From NCBI GenBank assembly GCA_964582225.1, contig CAZORA010000012.1, forward strand, positions 1-64,000: a stretch of 64,000 bases of DNA. The letters are read 5' to 3'. Under the pieces are notes generated by a model, which had not been told where the DNA came from, did no database searches, and was given only the letters and a program-made list of their open reading frames with translations. The translations under genes were made by a program, and so were the position numbers. The DNA comes from Dokdonella_A sp964582225. GTDB lineage: Bacteria > Pseudomonadota > Gammaproteobacteria > Xanthomonadales > Rhodanobacteraceae. Position 1 is the first letter of the stretch. Every line of letters begins with the position of its first letter. This document shows positions 54,729 through 62,806 of the stretch, piece after piece.

Positions 54729-56789
54729 ATGGCCAAAGCCGACAACTTCATCAAGCTGCTGCTGATCGACGATTCCGTCGGCGACGCCGAACAGACCATC
54801 AGCGCGTTGCGCAACGGCGGCATCGCGGTGCGCCCGGCGCAGGCGAACACGGAGGAACAGTTGGAAAAAGCACTGGACGAGCAATCACCGGATCTGATTC
54901 TCGCCAGCCTCGACTGCAGGCAGCTCAACTTGGCGCAGATTCGCGGCGCCATTGCGCGCCGTGGCAAGGATATCGGCCTGATCGCCTGCGCCACTGCGGC
55001 AGATCAGGAAACCATCATCGGAGCCAGTCTCGACGGCGCCGACGCCTTCCTTTTTCGCGATGCACACGAGTATGTACAGCTGGTGGTCAAGCGGGAATTC
55101 GAGGCCCTGAAGACGCGCCGCAGCGTGCGCCGTCTGGAAGCCTCGCTGCGCGAATCCGAGCGCCGCGGCGACGCCCTGCTCGACTCCTCCCGCGACCCCA
55201 TCGCCTTCGTCCACGAGGGCATGCACGTGCGCGCCAACAAGGCCTACCTCGAAATGTTCGGCTTCGAGGACTTCGAGGACATCGAGGGCATGTCGATCCT
55301 CGACATGATCGCGCCGGAAAACGCCAATGAATTCAAGAGCCTGCTGCAGCGCCTGGGAAAGGGTGAAAAACCGCCGCAGCGGCTCAACATCAAGGCGCAA
55401 CGCGGCAACGGGGAAACCTTCGACGCCAGCATGGAGTTCGCCCAGGCGAGCTTCGAGGGCGAACCCTGCCAGCAGATCACCTTCCGCCAGCAGATGATCG
55501 ATTCGGCGATGGAGCAGGAGCTCGACGCATTGCGTTCGCGCGACCTGATCACTGGCCTGTTCAATCGTGCCCACATCCTGGGCGAGATCGAGCGGCGCGC
55601 GGCACAGGCCGCCGAAGGCCGCACCGACCAGGCGCTGCTGCTGATCGAACCTGACAACTTCAAGGCGGTGCTGGACAAGGTTGGGATCGGCAACGCCGAT
55701 CTGCTGCTCGCCGACATGGCGGCGCTGCTGCGCGAGTACGTGAACGAAGCCGATGTGGCCGGCCGCATCGCCGACCACAGTTTCGGCGTGCTGGTCACGG
55801 CGCGCTCGGTGGACGAGGCAGCGCAGTACGCCCAGCGCCTGCATGATGCCTTCGGAGAGCGAATTTTCGAGGCCGGCAAGCAATCGATCAGCCTGACCGT
55901 AAGCGTCGGCGGCACCATGATCGGCGAGAAGAACGCGAACCAGGCGACCATTCTCGATCTTGCTCTCGGCGCCTTGCGCAAGGCGCAGGAAAGCGGTGGC
56001 AATCGCGTCGAGATCGTCGATCCGTCGGCCGAGGATCGCGCCGCCGCAGAGACCGCCAAACGCTGGCAAAAAACCCTCGAAGACGCGCTGGCCAACGACG
56101 GCTTCGTGCTGTACTACCAGCCGATCATCAGCCTGCACGGCGTCGAGGGCGACTTCTACGAGATCCTGCTGCGTCTGCAGGGACCGAAAGGCGATCTCTC
56201 GCCCTTCATCTTCATGCCCTTCGCCGAGCGCGCCGGCCTGCTGCCGTCGATCGACCGCTGGGTGATCCGCAACGCGATCCGTGCGCTGGCCGAGCGCGAG
56301 GCGGCGGGTCAGCGCACGACCTTCTTCATCAAGCTCACGCCGCAGTCACTGGAGGATCCCGGCATGCTGCCGTGGATCGCCGAGCAGCTGAAGACTTCCC
56401 GGCAGCGCGGCGACGCGCTGGTCTTCGAGATGCCGGAGAGCAAGGTGGTGACCAGCCTCAAGCCCGCGCGCGGCTTCGTCAAGGGTCTCGAGCAGCTGCG
56501 CTGCGGCTTCGCGCTCGAGCAGTTTGGCTCAGGCCTCAACTCGTTCCAGCTGCTCAAGCACATCGCGGCCAGCTACCTGAAGATCGACCGGACCTACATG
56601 GCCGAGCTGGCCCACAGCAAGGAAAACCAGGATCGGGTGCGCGAGATCTGCGAACAGGCGCACCATGCCGGCAAGCTTACCGTGGCCGAGTTCGTCGAGG
56701 ACGCCGCCAGCATGACCATTCTGTTCAACTGCGGCGTCAACTTCGTGCAGGGCAACTTCCTGCAGGAGCCGGAGAAGATCCGCAGCTAG
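54729..56789 (+). CDS. fimX: FimX-type c-di-GMP receptor (degenerate GGDEF-EAL)
   Basis: 686 residues. Receiver-like domain (about 8-130) in which the phospho-acceptor Asp position reads Ser (DLILAS), PAS (about 150-255), degenerate GGDEF (about 270-420; GRIADHSFGV in place of GGDEF) and degenerate EAL (about 430-680; FYEILLRL in place of EAL). Such proteins bind c-di-GMP and control type IV pili through PilZ. Inactive as cyclase or phosphodiesterase by these motifs. Converges with htpX, the stops overlapping on CTAG. Confidence 0.88.
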   Translation: MAKADNFIKLLLIDDSVGDAEQTISALRNGGIAVRPAQANTEEQLEKALDEQSPDLILASLDCRQLNLAQIRGAIARRGKDIGLIACATAADQETIIGASLDGADAFLFRDAHEYVQLVVKREFEALKTRRSVRRLEASLRESERRGDALLDSSRDPIAFVHEGMHVRANKAYLEMFGFEDFEDIEGMSILDMIAPENANEFKSLLQRLGKGEKPPQRLNIKAQRGNGETFDASMEFAQASFEGEPCQQITFRQQMIDSAMEQELDALRSRDLITGLFNRAHILGEIERRAAQAAEGRTDQALLLIEPDNFKAVLDKVGIGNADLLLADMAALLREYVNEADVAGRIADHSFGVLVTARSVDEAAQYAQRLHDAFGERIFEAGKQSISLTVSVGGTMIGEKNANQATILDLALGALRKAQESGGNRVEIVDPSAEDRAAAETAKRWQKTLEDALANDGFVLYYQPIISLHGVEGDFYEILLRLQGPKGDLSPFIFMPFAERAGLLPSIDRWVIRNAIRALAEREAAGQRTTFFIKLTPQSLEDPGMLPWIAEQLKTSRQRGDALVFEMPESKVVTSLKPARGFVKGLEQLRCGFALEQFGSGLNSFQLLKHIAASYLKIDRTYMAELAHSKENQDRVREICEQAHHAGKLTVAEFVEDAASMTILFNCGVNFVQGNFLQEPEKIRS

Positions 56790-57670
56790 GAACCGATCGG
56801 CGCCCGCAGCGCGGCGATGCGCTCGGCGATTGGCGGGTGGCTCATCCAGAGCCGACTCAGGCGGCCGCCGCCGGCGATGCCGAAGGCCTGCAGCGCCTGC
56901 GGCAACTCCGCGTCATGCGTATCGCCACCCAGCCGCTCCAGCGCGGAAATCATCTTGCCGCGGCCGGCCAGCCGGGCGCCGCCGGCGTCGGCGCGAAACT
57001 CGCGCTGGCGCGAAAACCACATCACGATGATCGAAGCAAGCGCACCGAGCACCACTTGGAGCAGCATGACGATGATGAAATAGAAGAAGCCGCCGCTGCC
57101 CTGCTGCCCCTCGCGATTGCCGCTCAGCGCATTGTCGACGATGCTGCCGATGACGCGGGCGAGGAAGATCACGAAGGTGTTCAACACACCTTGGATCAGG
57201 CCCATGGTGATCATGTCGCCGTTGGCGACGTGCGTGATCTCATGCCCGAGCACGGCTTCCACCTGGTCGCGGTCCATGCTGCGCAGAAGGCCGCTGCTAA
57301 CCGCTACCAAGGCGCTGTTGCGGCTCATGCCGGTGGCAAACGCGTTCATCTCCGGGGCCTCGTAGATCGCGACTTCCGGCACGCCGATGCCGGCCGCGCG
57401 GGCAAGCCGCTCGACGGTCGCGACCAGCCAGCGTTCAGGCTCGCTGCGCGGCTCGCCGATCACCTGCGCGCCGGTACTGCGTTTGGCAATCCACTTCGAC
57501 ATCGCCAGGGAGATGAAAGCGCCGCCAAAGCCAAGCACGGCCGAAATCAGGAGCAGGCTGGAATAATTCCCGAGCTGGACGTGAAACACGCCCTGCACGA
57601 TGAACAGCACGATGTTGAGCAGCAGCAACACCGCAAGATTGGTGGCGACGAACAGAAGAATTCGCTTCAT
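56786..57670 (-). CDS. htpX: Protease HtpX
   Basis: 294 residues. Membrane zinc metalloprotease of membrane-protein quality control. Two N-terminal helices (about 5-25, 35-55), HEITH zinc motif (GHEITHVANGD), two more helices (about 160-220) and the third ligand in REFRADAGGA. ATG at 57670. Confidence 0.95.
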   Translation of the reverse strand: MKRILLFVATNLAVLLLLNIVLFIVQGVFHVQLGNYSSLLLISAVLGFGGAFISLAMSKWIAKRSTGAQVIGEPRSEPERWLVATVERLARAAGIGVPEVAIYEAPEMNAFATGMSRNSALVAVSSGLLRSMDRDQVEAVLGHEITHVANGDMITMGLIQGVLNTFVIFLARVIGSIVDNALSGNREGQQGSGGFFYFIIVMLLQVVLGALASIIVMWFSRQREFRADAGGARLAGRGKMISALERLGGDTHDAELPQALQAFGIAGGGRLSRLWMSHPPIAERIAALRAPIGS

Positions 57671-57998
57671 GGGTCGTGGTACTCGATTGCGTTGTGTGCG
57701 TGCGCATCGGAAGCGGCACCGGCAGACGATGGAACCTCATGACATCGTCGGCGCGAAGCCGCATGGATGCTGTCGGTCGCGCGAGCCAGACAGCGGAATG
57801 GCGGATAATGAGGGTCGCCACTGCGAACTCAAGGGAATGGTCGAACAAGCCCGTCATGCTCGCCAAGGCTGGCAGCCAGAGACTTCGATTCCTTGAAATC
57901 AAAGGCGCTGGGCTCCCGCCTTCGCGGGAGTGACGAGCAAATGTCGACTTGTTCGGATACTTCCAAGCGTCCCCGGCTTCCGCTACCGCCATCGCCCC
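57671..57998. other. Intergenic region between htpX and gluQ
   Basis: Contains the inverted-repeat element 57852-57935 and presumably both divergent promoters; no further gene is supported. Confidence 0.5.
57852..57935. repeat. REP/BIME-like inverted repeat
   Basis: An 84-base element: its outer ends CGTCA and TGACG are complementary and its 28-base arms (57852-57879 and 57908-57935) match as an imperfect inverted repeat. The right arm contains a short CTCCCGC/GCGGGAG hairpin typical of dispersed extragenic palindromes. A related hairpin is at 60506-60540. Confidence 0.7.
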
Positions 57999-58937
57999 AT
58001 GTATCGAGGTCGCTTTGCTCCATCACCTACTGGCAGCCTGCATTTCGGCTCGCTGGTCGCAGCGCTCGGAAGCTGGCTGTTTGCGCGCGCGCGGGGCGGC
58101 CGCTGGCTGCTGCGAATCGAGGATCTCGACCCGCCCCGGACTGTTCCAGGATCAGCGCAGGCGATCATCGCCGCGCTCGCCGCTTTCGGCCTGGTTTCCG
58201 ACGAGCCGATTCTGCGCCAAAGCGAACGCGGTGCGTGCTACCGCGATGCTCTGCGGCGCCTCCAGGAGCTCGACGTGGTCTACCCTTGCTGGTGCAGCCG
58301 CGCCGATCTGGAGACCACTGGCGGGCGCCACCCGACCCGCTGCGTTTCCACCGCAGGCCTGCGCCAGCCGGCCTGGCGGCTGCGAGTGGGCGCAGCGCAA
58401 ATCGAGTTCGACGACGCGGTCCAGGGTCGTTTCCACCAGAACCTGGCGCGGGAGGTGGGCGATTTCGTGATCTGGCGCGCCGACGGTGTCTGCAGCTACC
58501 AGCTCGCTGTGGTGGTGGACGACGCTGCACAGCGAATCAGCGAGGTGGTACGCGGCGCTGACCTGCTGGATTCGACCCCACGGCAGATCTTGCTACGGCG
58601 CGTGCTCGACCTCCCGCAGCCGAGTTGGGTGCACCTGCCGCTTGCGCTCGACGAAGCGGGCCTGAAGCTGAGCAAGCAGAGCGCGGCGCAGGCCGTGGAC
58701 CCGACCCAACCGCTGCCCGCACTGCGCGCGGCACTCGCCTTCCTCGGTCAACGCGAGCCGCGGGCGGAAGCGGTACCGGCGCTGCTCGCGGCAGCGGCGG
58801 CCGGCTTCGATCCGCAGCGGATTCCGCGCCGCAAGGGAATCGTGGCAGCATCGTTTGCCGCGCTGCGGAAGGACGCAACGCCGGCGCTGCGGCACAATAG
58901 CGCCTCCCTATGCGCCAACAGGAGTTCGAGCTCATGA
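57999..58937 (+). CDS. gluQ: Glutamyl-Q tRNA(Asp) synthetase
   Basis: 312 residues; truncated glutamyl-tRNA synthetase that charges queuosine in tRNA-Asp. FAPSPTGSLHFGSL (HIGH-like), IEDLDPPRTVPG, zinc-binding YPCWCSRADLE, and KLSKQ (KMSKS-like). ATG at 57999. Overlaps phbB by 4 bases. Confidence 0.94.
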   Translation: MYRGRFAPSPTGSLHFGSLVAALGSWLFARARGGRWLLRIEDLDPPRTVPGSAQAIIAALAAFGLVSDEPILRQSERGACYRDALRRLQELDVVYPCWCSRADLETTGGRHPTRCVSTAGLRQPAWRLRVGAAQIEFDDAVQGRFHQNLAREVGDFVIWRADGVCSYQLAVVVDDAAQRISEVVRGADLLDSTPRQILLRRVLDLPQPSWVHLPLALDEAGLKLSKQSAAQAVDPTQPLPALRAALAFLGQREPRAEAVPALLAAAAAGFDPQRIPRRKGIVAASFAALRKDATPALRHNSASLCANRSSSS

Positions 58938-59674
58938 CCGCACGCGTCGCCCTGGTTACCGGAGGCACCGGAGGAATCGGTACGGCAATCTGTCGACATC
59001 TGGCCAGCCTCGGTCACAAGGTAGCCACCAACTACCGTAACGAGGAAAGGACCCGAGCATGGCAGGAAGCACAGCGCAAGGACGGCTTCGACTTCACCGT
59101 GGTCAAGGGCGACGTCGCCGATCCGGCCAGCGCTGAAGCCATGGTGCGCGAGGTGGAAAATACGCTCGGCCGAGTCGAGATCCTGGTCAACAACGCCGGT
59201 ATTACCCGCGATACCACCTTCCACAAGATGAGCGCGCAGCAGTGGCAGGAGGTGATCAATACCAACCTCGGTTCCTGCTTCAACGTGACTCGCCCAGTGA
59301 TCGAGGGCATGCGTGAGGGCAAGTGGGGCCGCATCGTCCAGATCAGCTCGATCAACGGCCAGAAAGGCCAGTATGGTCAGGCCAACTACGCCGCGGCCAA
59401 GGCCGGCATGCATGGTTTCACGATCTCGCTGGCGCAGGAGAACGCCCGCTTCGGCATCACCGTGAACACGGTGTCGCCTGGCTACGTCGGCACCGACATG
59501 GTGATGGCGGTGCCGGAAGACGTGCGCGCCAAGATCGTGGCGCAAATTCCGCTGGGGCGCCTCGGCGAGCCGGATGAGATCGCCTACGCGGTCGGTTTCT
59601 TTACCGCCGAGGAGGCGCGCTGGATCACCGGCGCCAACCTGGCGATCAACGGCGGCCAGTACATGGGCTGGTAA
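58934..59674 (+). CDS. phbB: Acetoacetyl-CoA reductase (SDR family)
   Basis: 246 residues, short-chain dehydrogenase: TGGTGGIGTAI nucleotide loop, NNAGITRD, catalytic Ser in QISSINGQKGQ, YAAAK (Tyr/Lys) and SPGYVGTDMV. Closest in pattern to PhbB, which makes (R)-3-hydroxybutyryl-CoA for polyhydroxybutyrate; FabG is an alternative. ATG at 58934 follows AGGAG by about 9 bases. Confidence 0.88.
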   Translation: MTARVALVTGGTGGIGTAICRHLASLGHKVATNYRNEERTRAWQEAQRKDGFDFTVVKGDVADPASAEAMVREVENTLGRVEILVNNAGITRDTTFHKMSAQQWQEVINTNLGSCFNVTRPVIEGMREGKWGRIVQISSINGQKGQYGQANYAAAKAGMHGFTISLAQENARFGITVNTVSPGYVGTDMVMAVPEDVRAKIVAQIPLGRLGEPDEIAYAVGFFTAEEARWITGANLAINGGQYMGW

Positions 59675-59716
59675 ACCCGCGCCAGCCCACGCGCGGACGG
59701 TCGCGGCGAATCGAGC

Positions 59717-60433
59717 TCAGGCGCCCGGGTCCGTCTCTGAATGCAGCCAGAGGCAGGCGCCGTGGCTTCTGACTTCGATCCGCTCGAGCCGTGCAAGATG
59801 CCGCGCCAGTTCCTCTTCGCTGGCGCGCTGCAGGCGCGGACGCACCAGCAGCGACCGCAGGCTCGCCCGCATGCGCTCCGCGTCATCCGCTGGGGCATCG
59901 AAGCCGAGCTGTCCCTGACCGGCGGTGAGTGCCAGGTAGACGTCGGTCAGCAGGTTGGCGTCGAGCAGCGCGCCGTGCAGCTCGCGTCCACCGTTGTCGA
60001 CGTCAAGACGCCTGCACAGCGCGTCGAGGCTGTTGCGCTGGCCGGGAAATCGTTCGCGAGCGAGCACCAGCGTGTCGAGCACCGCCACGCGACGGTCCAG
60101 GTGCTGTGCACCGAGTCCGGCGCGAGCCAGCTCCGCATCCAGGAATCCGATGTCGAAGCTGGCGTTGTGGGCAACGATCTCGGCGCCCTCGATGAAATCG
60201 AGGAACCTGCCAGCGACTTCCTCGAAGCGCGGTTGTTCGGCCAGGAACTCGTCACTGAGCCCGGTGACCGCGCGGGCGCCCTCGTCCATGGCTCGATCGG
60301 GATTCAGGTAGCAGTGAAAGGTGTTGCCGGTGCGCCGGCGCTGCAATAGCTCGACACAACCGATCTCGACTACGCGGTGACCGCGCAGCACCTCGAGCCC
60401 AGTGGTTTCGGTGTCGAGAACGACCTGACGCAT
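59717..60433 (-). CDS. dnaQ: DNA polymerase III epsilon subunit
   Basis: 238 residues, 3'-5' proofreading exonuclease. ExoI LDTETTGLE (Asp 7, Glu 9), ExoII HNASFDIGFL (Asp 94) and ExoIII LHGALLDANL (His 153, Asp 158) are intact. The C-terminal tail would bind the alpha subunit. ATG at 60433 with GGAGG upstream. Confidence 0.95.
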   Translation of the reverse strand: MRQVVLDTETTGLEVLRGHRVVEIGCVELLQRRRTGNTFHCYLNPDRAMDEGARAVTGLSDEFLAEQPRFEEVAGRFLDFIEGAEIVAHNASFDIGFLDAELARAGLGAQHLDRRVAVLDTLVLARERFPGQRNSLDALCRRLDVDNGGRELHGALLDANLLTDVYLALTAGQGQLGFDAPADDAERMRASLRSLLVRPRLQRASEEELARHLARLERIEVRSHGACLWLHSETDPGA

Positions 60434-60505
60434 GTGTAACCTCCGGAAAAGGCCCGAACCGATCCGCGATCGTGTCCACGCCTTCGGTTTCAAACCGCTG
60501 GAATC

Positions 60506-60540
60506 AATGACGCAGGACTCCGCTTTCGCGGGAGTAATGC
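60506..60540. repeat. Solo REP-like hairpin upstream of dnaQ
   Basis: Contains ACTCCGC/GCGGGAGT around a TTTC loop followed by AATG, related to the right arm of the element at 57852-57935. Confidence 0.5.
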
Positions 60541-60683
60541 GCGAGGATCGACGCGGCGGATCTTTTCCGGGTCTGCGCAGCCACAGCGAGCACGACGAAG
60601 CCAATCCACGATCGCATGTCCGAGCGCATTCTGCCAGCACCCGCCACGCCCGCAGTGGCGGCTCCTCAGCCGACTCGCGAAGC

Positions 60684-61133
60684 TCATGCGACCGAATTCC
60701 GCATCCGCTCGGCCGCTTCGCGTGCCAGACGATCGACCCGCTCGTTCTCGGCGTGACCGGCGTGCCCGCGCACCCAGCACCAGCGCACTTCGTGCGCCGC
60801 CAGCGCCGAGGCAAGACGCTCCCACAGATCACGGTTCTTTACCGGCTTGCGGTCGCTGGTGCGCCAACCGTTGGCGCGCCAGCGCGCCATCCACTCCTCG
60901 ACGCCACGCTTGACGTATTGCGAATCGGTGGTGAGAACGACCGCGCAGGTTCGTGTCAACGCTTCCAGGCCGGCGATCGCCGCCATGAGCTCCATGCGGT
61001 TGTTGGTGGTGTTCGCTTCCGCGCCGCTCAGCTCACGCTCGTGATCGCCGCGGCGCAACAGTGCTCCCCAGCCACCCGGGCCTGGATTGCCGAGGCAGGC
61101 GCCGTCGGTGAAAAGTTCGACTTCGGCTCTCAT
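60684..61133 (-). CDS. rnhA: Ribonuclease HI
   Basis: 149 residues; cleaves RNA in RNA-DNA hybrids. Catalytic Asp 10, Glu 48, Asp 70 and Asp 134 are all present (LFTDGACLGNPGPGGWG, NNRMELMAA, TTDSQYV, NERVDRLA). ATG at 61133. Confidence 0.97.
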   Translation of the reverse strand: MRAEVELFTDGACLGNPGPGGWGALLRRGDHERELSGAEANTTNNRMELMAAIAGLEALTRTCAVVLTTDSQYVKRGVEEWMARWRANGWRTSDRKPVKNRDLWERLASALAAHEVRWCWVRGHAGHAENERVDRLAREAAERMRNSVA

Positions 61134-61185
61134 CACGTGCTGCTTCCGCGCTGTTGGCGGCCCGCGGAGGCTTCCGAATGCGCGG

Positions 61186-61905
61186 TCACGCGCGCGGCTC
61201 GCAGCGTTCGAACGCGGTGCTCCGTCGCGGCAGCACGATCCCTGCCGTCGGCCGGAAGTCGATTCGCCCGACGCGCCGCGGATCGGGCGGGATCCAGGCC
61301 GGTGGGCGCCGCACGGCATCGATCAGGTAGGCCGCGCGCAGCGGCACCGAGGTCGGGCCGGTGGCCGGACCGGTGATCCCGTGCCGTGGCCAGCACGGCC
61401 CCAGATAGAGCGGCGTGCCGGCAACCAAGCCGAGCGCACGCAGGCTGCGTCGCGCGCGCTCGGCCGGTGCCGCACGGGGCGGCGCCGCCCGATGTCGCGT
61501 GCGCCAACGCAGGCCGGCGAGCCACGGACTCCAGGGATTGAAGCCGAACCAGAGCAGACTGCCGCCGGGTGCCAAGACCCGTGCCGTTTCTGCGGTCAGC
61601 GCGCCGGCAAGCTGCCCTTCGCCGGCGTGCTGAACCACGACCAGCTGGAACGCCGCCGTCTCCCACGGCAGTGCATCCACCGCACAGCGCGCGTCGCCGT
61701 CCAGGTGGTCATCTTCGACATGCTGACGGATCAACTCGAGTCCGGCGACGTCCACCACCAGCCCGCGCGCCCCATGACAGGCCTGCAGCAGCAGCGCCCG
61801 ACCGCCGGGCAGCTGACGCGCACGTCGCGCCACGCAGCCAAGCTCCTCACGCAGCAACGGCTGCACGTCGGCCAAGGCGTATACCGGGGGAGTCGCAAGC
61901 TTCAC
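61186..61905 (-). CDS. SAM-dependent methyltransferase-like protein (yafS position)
   Basis: 239 residues with a class I methyltransferase-type core (GGRALLLQACHGA, DALPWETAAFQLVVVQHA, AETARVLAPGGSLLWFGFNP). E. coli has the methyltransferase yafS between gloB and rnhA, matching this position. Substrate unknown. Start taken as GTG at 61905; a TTG at 61953 is possible. The protein ends just before rnhA. Confidence 0.75.
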   Translation of the reverse strand: MKLATPPVYALADVQPLLREELGCVARRARQLPGGRALLLQACHGARGLVVDVAGLELIRQHVEDDHLDGDARCAVDALPWETAAFQLVVVQHAGEGQLAGALTAETARVLAPGGSLLWFGFNPWSPWLAGLRWRTRHRAAPPRAAPAERARRSLRALGLVAGTPLYLGPCWPRHGITGPATGPTSVPLRAAYLIDAVRRPPAWIPPDPRRVGRIDFRPTAGIVLPRRSTAFERCEPRA

Positions 61906-62038
61906 GGAGCTGGGAGGCGTGTCGTACTTTGGACGAATCGGACACAAGAGCAAGACCGGCGGCAGTGTAGCGCCGATCCCGCTGCTCGAACGCCTCCTTA
62001 ACGAACGGCCCTTTGGTGCTGGCTATAGTCGCCGCGCC

Positions 62039-62806
62039 ATGAACGGACTCCGCCTGCTGCCGGTTCCAGCCCTGTCGGACAACTACATCTGGCTTCTGTC
62101 CGACCGTAGCGGCGCGGCGATCGCGGTCGATCCCGGCGCGGCGCGTCCGCTGCGCCAGGCGCTGCTGCACGACGGCCTGAAGCTCCGTGCGATCCTTCTG
62201 ACCCATCACCACGATGATCATGTCGGCGGCGTCGCCGAGCTGGTGGCGGAAACCGGCGCGCAAGTCTACGCACCGGAGGATCCTCGCATCAGGCTGCCTG
62301 CGCGACGGGTTGGCGACGGCGAAAGACTTCACTTGAGCGAACCCGCGCTAGAGTTCGAGGTGCTGGCGGTTCCCGGTCACACCCGCAGCCATATTGCCTG
62401 GTACGGACACGGCCTGCTGTTCAGCGGGGACACCCTGTTCAGCGTCGGCTGCGGACGCCTGTTCGAGGGCACTCCCGCGCAGATGCTGACCTCACTCGAC
62501 CGCCTGGCGCGACTGCCGAACGACACCTTGATCTGCTGCGCGCACGAATACACTGAGGCCAACTGCCGCTTCGCGCTCAGTCTGGAGTCGGACAATTTGC
62601 AGCTGCGAACGCGCGCAGCGCAGGTTGCCGCCCTGCGGCGGCGCAACCTGCCGAGCCTTCCGGTTTCCCTCGGTGAGGAGCTGGCGACCAATCCTTTCCT
62701 GCGCGTGGACCAGCCCGCCATGATCGCCGCACTTGACGGTGACCGCACCGCCCGTTTTGCCGAACTGCGCCGCCGCAAGGACGGCTTCAAGGCGCCGCCC
62801 GCTTGA
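62039..62806 (+). CDS. gloB: Hydroxyacylglutathione hydrolase (glyoxalase II)
   Basis: 255 residues. Hydrolyses S-lactoylglutathione to lactate and glutathione in methylglyoxal detoxification. Metal motif THHHDDH (residues 55-61), then GHTRSHIAWY, FSGDTLFSVGCGRLFEGT and CAHEYTEANCRFA are family signatures. ATG at 62039. Overlaps the next gene by 4 bases (TTGA). Confidence 0.96.
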   Translation: MNGLRLLPVPALSDNYIWLLSDRSGAAIAVDPGAARPLRQALLHDGLKLRAILLTHHHDDHVGGVAELVAETGAQVYAPEDPRIRLPARRVGDGERLHLSEPALEFEVLAVPGHTRSHIAWYGHGLLFSGDTLFSVGCGRLFEGTPAQMLTSLDRLARLPNDTLICCAHEYTEANCRFALSLESDNLQLRTRAAQVAALRRRNLPSLPVSLGEELATNPFLRVDQPAMIAALDGDRTARFAELRRRKDGFKAPPA

